A stretch of 64,000 nt of DNA from Actinomycetes bacterium (GTDB lineage: Bacteria > Actinomycetota > Actinomycetes > DATJPE01): the NCBI GenBank assembly GCA_035506535.1, contig DATJPE010000029.1, positions 1-64,000 of the forward strand, in the 5' to 3' direction. The notes below the pieces were generated by a model. The model was not told where the DNA came from. It was given only the letters and a program-made list of their open reading frames with translations, and ran no database searches. Positions within the stretch are counted from its first letter, which is position 1, and each line of letters begins with the position of its first letter. This document shows positions 27,643 through 35,748 of the stretch, in pieces. Made by a program: the position numbers and the translations under genes.

Positions 27643-28395
27643 GTGACCTGGCAGGCGGCGACCCGCGAGATCGACGTGTGGAGCACGACGGTGCGCCTCG
27701 ACGTCCGGGGCGAGACGGTGGCGCGAGCGCCGGGCGCCTTCGACCGCGTGGGTGCCTTCCTCGACGACGTGGACGCCTGGTTCTCGACCTTCCGGGACGA
27801 CACCCCCGTCCACCTGATCCGCAGCGGCCGGCTGGCCGAGGAGGACGCGCCTGCCATCGTGCGCCAGGTGCTAGCCGCGTGCCGGATCGCGCGCGACCTC
27901 ACTGCGGGCGCGTTCGACCCGTGGGCCGTACCGGGCGGGGTCGATCCGAGTGGCTACGTCAAGGGCTGGGCGGCCGCCCGGGCGTGCACGATGCTGCGCG
28001 AGGCCGGGTTCGCCAACGTCTCGGTCAACGCCGGCGGTGACGTGGTCTGCCGGGGCGCGGCGGCGCCGGGGGAGCCGTGGCGGATCGGCGTACGGCATCC
28101 GGTCGAGACGGACAAGGTGGCCCGGGTGGTCGAGGTCCACGACGGGGCGGTGGCGACGTCGGGGACCTACGAGCGCGGTCTGCACGTCATCGACCCCGCC
28201 ACCGGCCGGCCGGCCGCCGATGTCGTCTCGGCGACCGTGGTCGGGCCCGACGGTGGTCTCGCCGACGCCGCCGCCACCGGCCTGGTGGTGGCCGGGGTGG
28301 CCGGCCTCTCCTGGCTGCCGCGGTTCCCCGGGCAGTGGTCGGCGTACGTCGTCGTCGGCGACACCGCCACCTTCACCGGCCCGGCCTTCTCCTGA
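27643..28395 (+). CDS. apbE: FAD:protein FMN transferase ApbE
   Basis: 250-aa magnesium-dependent enzyme that cleaves FAD and attaches FMN to threonine in SGAT-type motifs. Family signatures are present in order: GAFDPWAV, DPSGYVKGWAAARA, VNAGGDVVCRG, VATSGTYERGLHVIDPATGRPA and the terminal LADAAATGLVVAG. No lipoprotein signal is seen, so it seems cytoplasmic or exported by another route, which is a little unusual as many ApbE proteins are lipoproteins. Its substrate is very probably the protein encoded just upstream. A dispersed hairpin repeat follows the stop codon. Confidence 0.9.
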   Translation: MTWQAATREIDVWSTTVRLDVRGETVARAPGAFDRVGAFLDDVDAWFSTFRDDTPVHLIRSGRLAEEDAPAIVRQVLAACRIARDLTAGAFDPWAVPGGVDPSGYVKGWAAARACTMLREAGFANVSVNAGGDVVCRGAAAPGEPWRIGVRHPVETDKVARVVEVHDGAVATSGTYERGLHVIDPATGRPAADVVSATVVGPDGGLADAAATGLVVAGVAGLSWLPRFPGQWSAYVVVGDTATFTGPAFS

Positions 28396-28416
28396 CCCAC
28401 CCTGCTCCCGTCCTTT

Positions 28417-28471
28417 CCGAATGAACGCGGCGTTCCTCCAATAGGTCCGAAGGAACGCCGCGTTCATTCGG
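28417..28471. repeat. Dispersed hairpin repeat, copy B (perfect)
   Basis: Arms 28417-28437 and 28451-28471 form a perfect 21-bp stem with a 13-nt loop containing CCAATAGGTCCGA. It lies 21 bp after apbE and could also stop transcription, though no T-tract follows. Confidence 0.9.
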
Positions 28472-28536
28472 ATCAACGGGCGCCCTGGTCGGGTGGGGAA
28501 GCGCGGTGGGGGCTGGCGGGGATGATGGTCTGGTAC

Positions 28537-28542
28537 TACCTT
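28537..28542 (+). promoter_or_regulatory. Predicted -10 element of leaderless padR-like gene
   Basis: TACCTT ends 7 nt before the ATG and no ribosome-binding site intervenes. The flanking GGTACTACCTTGTGAGAC overlaps the start codon and is a candidate autoregulatory site, as many PadR proteins bind their own promoter. Confidence 0.5.
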
Positions 28543-28549
28543 GTGAGAC

Positions 28550-28900
28550 ATGGAACCGGGTGAGGCACGATTGCCGCTCACCCAGCTGCGTCGAGGGGTC
28601 CTGGAGTTCTGCGTGCTCTCACTGCTGCGGGACGAGGAGCTGTACGGCTTCGACCTGGTCCGGCGGCTCTCCGACGTCGACGGCATGGTCACCAGCGAGG
28701 GCACGATCTACCCCCTGCTCTCACGCCTGAGGCGGGACGGCTGGGTCAAGACGTCGTGGCGGGAGTCGGAGTCCGGCCCGCCCCGCCGGTACTACGCGCT
28801 GACCCCGTCCGGGCGTACGGCACTCGCGGGATTCGTCGAGGAGTGGCGCCGCTTCCGCGACGCCGTCGAGACGTTCTTGGGCACGGAGGACACCACATGA
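28550..28900 (+). CDS. PadR family transcriptional regulator
   Basis: 116-aa winged-helix DNA-binding protein. The PadR core is clear: LRRGVLEFCVLSLLRDEELYGFDLVRRL, then SEGTIYPLLSRLRRDGWVKTSW with wing residues, and RRYYALTPSGRTAL. A short C-terminal helix serves dimerisation. It is coupled by an ATGA overlap to a membrane protein with a HAAS-like domain, a recurrent pairing in which the membrane partner is thought to transmit signals to, or be controlled by, the PadR protein. Leaderless start is predicted. Confidence 0.92.
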   Translation: MEPGEARLPLTQLRRGVLEFCVLSLLRDEELYGFDLVRRLSDVDGMVTSEGTIYPLLSRLRRDGWVKTSWRESESGPPRRYYALTPSGRTALAGFVEEWRRFRDAVETFLGTEDTT

Positions 28901-29649
28901 ACGAGACGGATCGCACCGATCGCCTGGTCGACGACTACCTGCGTCGGCTCGAGAAGGCGGCGTACGCGCTGCCGCCCGGACGCCGCGCCGAGCTCGTCCT
29001 CGAGATCCGTGACCACATCGTCGAGGCACGGGCCAGCGCTGATGGCGCGACCGACGAGGCCTGGACCCGCACCTTGCTCGATCGGCTGGGGACGCCGGAG
29101 GAGATCGTGGCTGCGGCGACCGACGGACAGCAACCCCCTCCCCAGCATCAGTCCGTGCCACCTCCGACAGCGACAGAGGCGGCGGCGCCTCCTCCGCCGG
29201 TCACGGAGGCTGCCCCGCCGACGCCGCCTCCTCCGCCGGTGACAGAGACTGCGCCACCGACGGCGCCGCCGCCAGCGGTTCAGGGGTCTCACGTGTCCAC
29301 GGCGGCGCGATGGGGAGGCCTGGAGATCGCTGCGGTCGCGCTTCTGGCCGTGGGCGCCTTCGTCCTCCCCGGGGTGGGGTCGCTGATCGGGCTCCTGCTT
29401 GCCTGGGTGTCCTCGGCGTGGACCACCGGCGAGAAGCTCCTCGCCTCAGCCGTCGTCGCGCTGGGGACGGCAGTGCCGCTGCTGGCCCTGCGCGCCGTCC
29501 TGAGTGACTTCCGGATGGGGGCGCCCGTGATGTCCAGCTTCAGCGTGTCCGGCGGACTCGGGCTCTACCCCGTGGTGATCCTGCTCGCCGGCCTGACAGG
29601 GCCGCTTGCGGCGGGATTCCTCGCGATCAGGCTGAGCGGCCGCCGCTGA
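28897..29649 (+). CDS. HAAS-domain membrane protein paired with PadR regulator
   Basis: 250 aa. The N-terminal 75 residues form a HAAS/DUF1700-like helical signalling domain (VDDYLRRLEKAAYALPPGRRAELVLEIRDHI and LLDRLGTPEEIVAAA). A proline-rich stretch of about 50 residues follows, then about four membrane helices (for example 146-164, 168-185, 190-205, 222-245). No enzymatic motif. ATG overlaps the padR-like stop (ATGA). Role as membrane sensor or as target of the regulator is inferred from the pairing. Confidence 0.8.
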   Translation: MNETDRTDRLVDDYLRRLEKAAYALPPGRRAELVLEIRDHIVEARASADGATDEAWTRTLLDRLGTPEEIVAAATDGQQPPPQHQSVPPPTATEAAAPPPPVTEAAPPTPPPPPVTETAPPTAPPPAVQGSHVSTAARWGGLEIAAVALLAVGAFVLPGVGSLIGLLLAWVSSAWTTGEKLLASAVVALGTAVPLLALRAVLSDFRMGAPVMSSFSVSGGLGLYPVVILLAGLTGPLAAGFLAIRLSGRR

Positions 29650-29676
29650 CCCCGCCGACGCGGAGGTCGACGCCAG

Positions 29677-30597
29677 TCAGTCGTTGGCGTGCAGGGCGGC
29701 GTTGAGCCCGCCCCAGTCGCCGGTACGCGCGATCGCCTCGACCCGTCCGGTCGTGGAGTTGCGTCGGAACAGCAGTCCGTCGCGACCGGAGAGCTCGGCC
29801 GCCTTCAGCGTCGAGCCGTCCGGCAGGGCGACCTTGGTGCCCGCAGTGACGTACAGCCCGGCCTCGACGACGCAGTCGTCGCCGAGGGAGATGCCGATCC
29901 CGGCGTTGGCGCCCACCAGGCAGCGCCGCCCGATCGACACGACGTGCCGGCCACCGCCGGAGAGCGTCCCCATCACCGACGCGCCGCCGCCGATGTCCGA
30001 GCCGTCGCCGACGACCACCCCGGCCGAGAGGCGTCCCTCGACCATCGAGGCACCCAGCGTCCCCGCGTTGTAGTTGACGAACCCCTCGTGCATCACGGTC
30101 GTCCCCGAGGCGAGGTGGGCACCAAGCCGGACGCGGTCGGCATCTGCGATCCGTACGCCCTCCGGCACGACGTAGTCCACCATCCGCGGGAACTTGTCCA
30201 CGCCGTGCACCGTCAGCGGGCCGTCCGCCCGCAGCCGCAGCCGGACGTTCTCGAAGCCGGCGACCGCGCACGGCCCCGCGGAGGTCCACACCACGTTGGC
30301 GAGCAGGCCGAAGACGCCCTCGAGGTTCGCCTCGTGCGGGGCGAGGAGGCGGTGGGAGAGCAGGTGCAAGCGCAGGTACACGTCGGCCGCGTCGAGCGGC
30401 GCATCGTCGAGGGCGGACACCGTGTGCAGGCGGCGTACCTCCACCCCGCGCCGCTCGTCCGCACCCACCAGGGCATCGAGCCCGTCGACGTCGGGGGTGT
30501 CGAGGCCGAGCGCCGGCGAGGGGTACCACGCGTCGAGCAGCGCGCCGTCGGCGCCGTACGTCGCGACGCCGTGAGCTGAGGCGGAGCGGGAGGTCAC
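29677..30597 (-). CDS. dapD: Tetrahydrodipicolinate N-succinyltransferase DapD
   Basis: 306-aa acyltransferase using succinyl-CoA in the lysine/diaminopimelate pathway. The central and C-terminal parts show the hexapeptide repeats of a left-handed beta helix ([65 protein letters not shown]). The longer N-terminal domain and ending [10 protein letters not shown] are typical of actinobacterial DapD. Start set at GTG 30597, where a -10 element lies 7 nt upstream; an ATG further up would overlap the divergent VOC gene. dapE follows the VOC gene on the other strand, and dapC is at 13513. Confidence 0.93.
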   Translation of the reverse strand: MTSRSASAHGVATYGADGALLDAWYPSPALGLDTPDVDGLDALVGADERRGVEVRRLHTVSALDDAPLDAADVYLRLHLLSHRLLAPHEANLEGVFGLLANVVWTSAGPCAVAGFENVRLRLRADGPLTVHGVDKFPRMVDYVVPEGVRIADADRVRLGAHLASGTTVMHEGFVNYNAGTLGASMVEGRLSAGVVVGDGSDIGGGASVMGTLSGGGRHVVSIGRRCLVGANAGIGISLGDDCVVEAGLYVTAGTKVALPDGSTLKAAELSGRDGLLFRRNSTTGRVEAIARTGDWGGLNAALHAND

Positions 30598-30603
30598 GCG
30601 GGC

Positions 30604-30610
30604 TAACGTA
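30604..30610. promoter_or_regulatory. Shared bidirectional -10 element for dapD and the VOC-dapE pair
   Basis: The heptamer TAACGTA reads TAACGT on the plus strand (30604-30609) and TACGTT on the minus strand (30610-30605). Each hexamer ends exactly 7 nt before its start codon (GTG 30617 and GTG 30597). The whole gap between the two start codons is 19 nt. Confidence 0.6.
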
Positions 30611-30616
30611 GGCGAT

Positions 30617-31312
30617 GTGGCGGACCAGGGGAGCGTGGGCGACGGCGTGGTCCGCTTCAAGGCGTTGTGCATCGACGCGCGGGACCCGGTCGCGGTCGCC
30701 ACGTTCTGGGCGACGGCCCTCCACCTGCTCGCCGACCAGCTCGACGACGGCGACATCGTGCTGCGTGGCCGTACGTCGACCGACGACGTGTGGCTCAACC
30801 ACGTCGACCCCGTCCCCGCCGAGCAGCGGGTCGCCCTGACGGTGGGCGGGGACGCGCAGCTGGTGTCGGACCTGGTCGCCCTGGGCGGGGGCGTGCTGCG
30901 CGGGCGCGAGGAGCCGACGGATCCGTGGGCGCTGCGCGACCCGGAGGGCGGGGTTCTCTACGTGGTGCCCGACGAGCGCGGTCTGCGCGAGGTGATGGTC
31001 GATGCCGCGGACCCCGAGGCGTTGGCGCGGTGGTGGGCGGCGATGCTCGGCGGGGTGGCGGCGGCGGCCTCGGGGGGCGGGTGGTACGTCGCCGACGTAC
31101 CGGCAGCCCCGTTCGCCGCGCTGCGCTTCGTCGCCGGCGGGGGCCAGCGCCAGGCCAAGATCCGGACCCACTGGGACGTCGACGGCGACTACGAGGACGT
31201 GCTCGCCCGCGGCGCCACCCTGGTCCGACGCCGTGACGACGAGATCGACTGGGACATCTGCGCGGACCCCGAGGGCAACGAGTTCTGCGTGTTCGCCGAG
31301 GAACGGCCTTGA
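30617..31312 (+). CDS. VOC family protein, two glyoxalase-like domains
   Basis: 231 aa with two tandem vicinal-oxygen-chelate-like modules, each opening with a strand followed by [13 protein letters not shown] or [13 protein letters not shown] and closing with [13 protein letters not shown] or [13 protein letters not shown]. The closing segments carry the usual acidic metal ligand, but the histidine ligands of true glyoxalases are poorly kept, so catalysis is unproven. Substrate unknown. Its stop overlaps the TTG start of dapE, so the two are coupled and share the bidirectional promoter with dapD. Confidence 0.82.
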   Translation: MADQGSVGDGVVRFKALCIDARDPVAVATFWATALHLLADQLDDGDIVLRGRTSTDDVWLNHVDPVPAEQRVALTVGGDAQLVSDLVALGGGVLRGREEPTDPWALRDPEGGVLYVVPDERGLREVMVDAADPEALARWWAAMLGGVAAAASGGGWYVADVPAAPFAALRFVAGGGQRQAKIRTHWDVDGDYEDVLARGATLVRRRDDEIDWDICADPEGNEFCVFAEERP

Positions 31313-32373
31313 CCGATCTGGACGCCGACGCCGACGTCGTCACGCTCACGGCGGCCCTCGTCGACATCCCCTCCGAGAGCCACCACGAAGGACCGCTGGC
31401 CGACGCCGTCGAGGCTGAGCTGCGGACCAGACCCTGGCTGGACGTGGTCCGCGACGGCGACACCGTGGTCGCCCGGACCCGGCTGGGGTGTGGCGAGCGG
31501 GTGGTCTTCGGGGGTCACCTCGACACCGTGCCGGCAGCCGGCAACCTGCCGTCGCGCCTGGACGGGGATCTCCTGTACGGCCTCGGGTCCTGCGACATGA
31601 AGGGCGGGGTCGCCGTCATGCTGCGCCTGGCGGCGACGGTGGCCGAGCCGGTGCGCGACGCGACGTACCTGTTCTACGAGGCCGAGGAGGTGGAGGCGGA
31701 GTTCAACGGGCTGCTCCGCCTCGCCCGTACCTCCCCCGACCTGCTCGTGGGCGACCTCGCGGTGCTGCTCGAACCGACGTCCGCTGGTGTCGAGGGGGGG
31801 TGCCAGGGCACGCTGCGCGTGGAGGTGCGCGTCCCCGGCCGCCGCGCCCACACCGCGCGGGCGTGGATGGGCGAGAACGCCGTCCACGCCGCCGCCCCCG
31901 TCCTCGAGCGGCTGCGCGCGTACGTCCCCCGGGAGCCCGAGGTGGACGGCCTGACCTACCACGAGGGGCTGCAGGCGGTCGGGATCCGCGGCGGGGTCGC
32001 CGGGAACGTGGTGCCCGACGAGTGCGTCGTCACCGTCAACCACCGCTTCGCCCCCGACCGTACGCCGGATCAGGCCGCGGCCCACGTGCGCGAGGTCTTC
32101 GCCGACTGGGAGGTCCGGGTCGTCGACGTCGCGGGAGGCGCGCGGCCGGGGCTCACGCTGCCGGCCGCCGAGGCCTTCGTCGAGGCCGTCGGTGCGACGC
32201 CCCGCGCGAAGTACGGCTGGACCGACGTGGCGCGCTTCGCCGAGCTGGGCATGCCGGCGCTGAACTACGGGCCGGGCGACCCGATGCTCGCGCACACCCC
32301 GCAGGAGCACGTACCGCTGGCCCAGCTGCGCACGTGCGAGGAGCGCCTGCGCGCCTGGCTGACCACCAGCTGA
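31309..32373 (+). CDS. dapE: Succinyl-diaminopimelate desuccinylase DapE
   Basis: 354-aa di-zinc M20 hydrolase releasing LL-diaminopimelate. Metal and catalytic residues: H70 and D72 in GGHLDTVP, D96 in SCDMKGG, E126/E127 in YEAEEVE, the EPTSAGVEGG segment, and a C-terminal HTPQEH histidine. The dimerisation lid domain (GTLRVEVRVPGRRAHTARAWMGENAVH) is the actinobacterial DapE form. TTG start overlaps the VOC stop (TTGA), consistent with its start at the family consensus. The stop codon lies inside an 11-bp tandem duplication and a dispersed hairpin follows. Confidence 0.93.
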   Translation: MTDLDADADVVTLTAALVDIPSESHHEGPLADAVEAELRTRPWLDVVRDGDTVVARTRLGCGERVVFGGHLDTVPAAGNLPSRLDGDLLYGLGSCDMKGGVAVMLRLAATVAEPVRDATYLFYEAEEVEAEFNGLLRLARTSPDLLVGDLAVLLEPTSAGVEGGCQGTLRVEVRVPGRRAHTARAWMGENAVHAAAPVLERLRAYVPREPEVDGLTYHEGLQAVGIRGGVAGNVVPDECVVTVNHRFAPDRTPDQAAAHVREVFADWEVRVVDVAGGARPGLTLPAAEAFVEAVGATPRAKYGWTDVARFAELGMPALNYGPGDPMLAHTPQEHVPLAQLRTCEERLRAWLTTS

Positions 32374-32380
32374 CCACCAG
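32359..32380. repeat. 11-bp tandem duplication across the dapE stop codon
   Basis: CTGACCACCAG occurs at 32359-32369 and 32370-32380. The dapE stop TGA (32371-32373) lies at the start of the second copy. Confidence 0.85.
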
Positions 32381-32399
32381 CTGCCCCCCCCTGCAGTCA

Positions 32400-32452
32400 G
32401 GAATGAACGCGGCGTTCCTCCAATAGGTTCGGGAGAACGCCGCGTTCATTCC
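32400..32452. repeat. Dispersed hairpin repeat, copy C
   Basis: Arms 32400-32417 and 32435-32452 form a perfect 18-bp stem; the 17-nt loop starts with CTCCAATAGGT as in the other copies. It lies between the convergent dapE and yceI genes and may work as a terminator. Confidence 0.9.
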
Positions 32453-32510
32453 AAGACATGCGGAGGGTGTGCGATCCGAAAGAGGCGTCCCGCTCGGGCC
32501 GGGCAGCCTC

Positions 32511-32570
32511 CGGCGCCGGTCCAGCCGGCGCGGGTTCAGGCGGCGCGGGTTCAGGCGGCGCCGGTTCAGG
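32511..32570. repeat. 15-bp tandem repeat carrying three in-frame stop codons of yceI
   Basis: Units 32526-32540, 32541-32555 and 32556-32570 share CGGCGCGGGTTCAGG with one mismatch; 32511-32525 is a degenerate fourth. On the minus strand each of the three good units supplies an in-frame TGA (32568-32566, 32553-32551, 32538-32536), so the yceI stop is present three times. Confidence 0.85.
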
Positions 32571-33120
32571 CGGCCTTGATGGCGCTGATGTCGAGGGTGA
32601 TCTTCACCTTCTCGCCGACCAGGAGGCCGCCGGTCTCGAGGGCGGCGTTCCAGGTGAGGCCGAAGTCCTTGCGGTTGATCTGCGTCTCGCCCGAGAAGCC
32701 GACCCGGGTGTTGCCGAAGGGGTCCACGGCCTGCCCCTCGACCTCGACCTTGATCTCCACGGGCTGGGTGACGCCGTGGATGGTGAGGTCGCCGACGAGC
32801 ACGTAGTCCTCGCCGTCCGGGCGGACCTCGGTCGAGGCGAAGGTGAGGGTCGGGTACTTCTCGACGTCGAGGAAGTCGGGGCTCTTGACGTGGCCGTCGC
32901 GCTGCTCGTTGCCGGTGGTGAAGCTCGTCGCGTCGATCGTCGCGGTCGCGGTGCTGTTGGCCGGGTTCGTCCCGTCGAGCACGAGCTGGCCCTCGAAGCC
33001 GGCGAAGGACCCGCGGACGGTGGCGATCCCCGCGTGGCGCACCGAGAAGCCGAGGCGGCTGTGTGCGGCGTCGATCGTCCAGGTGCCGGTCAACTGGGTG
33101 GTGGTGGTGGTGACGGTCAT
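32566..33120 (-). CDS. YceI family lipid-binding/stress protein
   Basis: 184 aa lipocalin-like barrel. The YceI pattern is complete: TGTWTIDAAHSRLGFSVRHAGIATVRGSFAGFEGQL, NEQRDGHVKSPDFLDVEKYPTLTFAST, VGDLTIHGVTQPVEI, and FSGETQINRKDFGLTWN. YceI proteins bind isoprenoid-like ligands; this one has no signal peptide and is presumably cytoplasmic, as in many actinobacteria. ATG 33120 is chosen since GAGGAG lies about 8 nt upstream; an upstream ATG at 33171 lies inside the promoter. A strong promoter and palindrome precede it, suggesting inducible control, commonly by a MarR-type repressor, which is not in the window. Confidence 0.9.
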   Translation of the reverse strand: MTVTTTTTQLTGTWTIDAAHSRLGFSVRHAGIATVRGSFAGFEGQLVLDGTNPANSTATATIDATSFTTGNEQRDGHVKSPDFLDVEKYPTLTFASTEVRPDGEDYVLVGDLTIHGVTQPVEIKVEVEGQAVDPFGNTRVGFSGETQINRKDFGLTWNAALETGGLLVGEKVKITLDISAIKAA

Positions 33121-33157
33121 CGAAGGCTCCTCGGAGGTCACTGGTTGTGTATTCAAC

Positions 33158-33187
33158 TTTATATCACTCAACTACTTGAGGCGTCAA
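33158..33187 (-). promoter_or_regulatory. yceI promoter with internal palindromic operator
   Basis: On the minus strand TTGACG (33187-33182) and TATAAA (33163-33158) are 18 bp apart, the best housekeeping promoter seen in the window. The palindrome CTCAA-GTAG-TTGAG (33180-33167) fills the spacer, so a bound repressor would exclude RNA polymerase. A related GTTGAA half-site lies just downstream. Confidence 0.7.
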
Positions 33188-33233
33188 CTGATTCCCTCGG
33201 CCGGTCCCGTCGTCCGCCCGGGCCGAGGCTGGG

Positions 33234-33239
33234 TAGCGT
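33234..33239 (+). promoter_or_regulatory. Predicted -10 element of the first LOG gene
   Basis: TAGCGT ends 6 nt before GTG 33246 with no ribosome-binding site, supporting that GTG as the start. Confidence 0.5.
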
Positions 33240-33245
33240 GACCGC

Positions 33246-34171
<926 letters not shown>

Positions 34172-34175
<4 letters not shown>

Positions 34176-34780
34176 CCGCCCTGTGCGTCTTCTGCGCGTC
34201 CTCGACCCGCATCGACGCGCGCCACCTGGACGTCGCGTCCGCGGTGGGTACGGAGATCGGGCGGCGGGGGTGGACGCTCGTCAGCGGCGGCGGCAGCGTC
34301 GGCTCCATGGGCGCGCTCGCGCGAGCGGCCCGCTCGGCGGGCGCCCGCACCGTCGGGGTCATCCCGAGGGCCCTGGTCGACCTCGAGGTGGCCGACCACG
34401 ACGCCGACGAGCTGGTCGTCACCGATGACATGCGTTCCCGCAAGGCGGCGATGGAGGCGCGCTCGGACGCGGTGCTCACGCTGCCCGGCGGCCTCGGCAC
34501 GCTGGAGGAGCTGTTCGAGACCTGGACCGCGCGCAGCCTCGGCATGCACGCGCGCCCGGTGGTCGTGCTCGACCCGTTCGGCACGTACGCCGCGCTGCGC
34601 AGCTACGTGGACCGGCTGGTGGAGCAGGCCTTTGTGCACCCCGAGGCACTCGGCGCCCTGTCCTGGGCCGCCGAGGTGAGCGAGGCCTTCGCGCTCCTGG
34701 GGGCGGGCCTGGCCCCCGGGCCGACGCCCCCGGCGCCCACCGCGGTGTCGGCCGAGGACCTGCTGGAGTTCGAGCCCTGA
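34172..34780 (+). CDS. LOG family protein, short paralogue
   Basis: 202 aa, close to the standard LOG length. Motifs: LCVFCASSTRID, VSGGGSVGSMGALARAARSAG, MRSRKAAMEARSDAVLTLPGGLGTLEELFETWT, so both the nucleotide-binding and the PGGxGTxxE catalytic motifs are intact. Adjacent to, but clearly diverged from, the larger LOG gene, so not a recent duplicate. Start GTG overlaps the upstream stop. Its stop codon is within the first palindrome of a 29-bp triple repeat. Confidence 0.9.
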
Positions 34781-34849
34781 CCTCGGTCAGGCAGAACCCG
34801 ATGCCCTGACCTCGGTCAGGCGGGACCCGATGCCCTGACCTCGGTCAGG
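34776..34849. repeat. Triple 29-bp tandem repeat of a palindrome spanning two convergent stop codons
   Basis: CCTGACCTCGGTCAGG, a 16-nt palindrome, occurs at 34776-34791, 34805-34820 and 34834-34849, exactly 29 bp apart with a conserved spacer. The LOG stop (34778-34780) is in the first and the minus-strand DUF5666 stop (34845-34847) in the third. Confidence 0.9.
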
Positions 34850-35621
34850 CGGTCTTGGCCGGCGACGCCTTCGGGCTCGCGTACGGGGCTTCGCCATTCG
34901 GGCCGCCCCACCCGTGGCGGTTGCCCGGGCCCATCCACCGCGGCGCCGTCTGACGCAGCTTCGACAGGTCCGGGACGGTGAGCACGAGACGAGCGGTCGG
35001 GGACGAGCTCCCCTGCACCCGGCCCAGCACCAGCACCAGCGCACCCTTGGCCGGGGCCGATCCGGAGGGAGCGGTGGAGGGTGCGGCCGAGCTGCCCGGC
35101 TTCGTGCCGCCCAGCCGCCACCTGAGCCCGGGAGCGAGGTAGCGGGTGTCGCCCCCCGTCGACCAGGTCGTGCTGAACCCGTCGCTGCTGCGCACGGTGA
35201 GGTGCCCGCCGCCCACCGCGGACACCGTGCCCCGCTGCACCTCGACGTCCACCGTCTTGCCGTCCGGGGTCTGCACCGTGACGGTGCCGTGCAGCACCGC
35301 GCCGCCCACCGGGCCGCCGCCCATGAGACCGCCGCCCATGAGGCCGCGCCAAAGCGGGCCACGACCCATCGGACCCATCAGGTGCGGACCGCCGTTGGGC
35401 GCATTCGAGGTCGACGGCTGGCTCGAGCGTGTCCGCGTGGCCTGCAGCCCGGCGAGCTGGTCGAGGGCCTGCATCTCGACGCTGTCCCCCGAACCGCTGG
35501 CCGCGGCCACCCGGCTCGTCGGGTGCCGTGCAGCTGAGGTGGCCACGACCCCGACGCCCGCGATGGTCGCGCCGGCGGCCACACCCGCGGCGAGGACGAG
35601 CGCGATGCGCGAACCAGTCAC
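34845..35621 (-). CDS. DUF5666-like exported protein
   Basis: 258 aa. An N-terminal membrane/signal segment (about 6-28, ALVLAAGVAAGATIAGVGVVA) is followed by a low-complexity region with GGGLMGGGPVGG repeats and then a beta-rich module: HGTVTVQTPDGKTVDVEVQRGTVSAVGGGHLTVRSSDGFS and a second strand set ending VLTVPDLSKL, as in DUF5666 barrels. Probably cell-surface; function unknown. GTG start at 35621 has GGGAGGGG upstream. The stop codon is formed within the triple palindrome repeat shared with the convergent LOG gene. Confidence 0.7.
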   Translation of the reverse strand: MTGSRIALVLAAGVAAGATIAGVGVVATSAARHPTSRVAAASGSGDSVEMQALDQLAGLQATRTRSSQPSTSNAPNGGPHLMGPMGRGPLWRGLMGGGLMGGGPVGGAVLHGTVTVQTPDGKTVDVEVQRGTVSAVGGGHLTVRSSDGFSTTWSTGGDTRYLAPGLRWRLGGTKPGSSAAPSTAPSGSAPAKGALVLVLGRVQGSSSPTARLVLTVPDLSKLRQTAPRWMGPGNRHGWGGPNGEAPYASPKASPAKTA

Positions 35622-35748
35622 GACGGGTACCCCTCCCAGCCCGTTCGGCCCCCGACGAGCATGACGTCTTCGATGATGCGTCGAGTTCCCCGCCCTGCCC
35701 AGTCCGCCGGGCGGGTGAGCCTGCCCTGCGCCCTCGAGTCGGCCGCGG

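Noticed and set aside
7579-32452. The three hairpin copies as insertion sequence ends
   Set aside because: No transposase, no target-site duplications and no paired ends enclosing a gene were seen; kept as a dispersed repeat instead.
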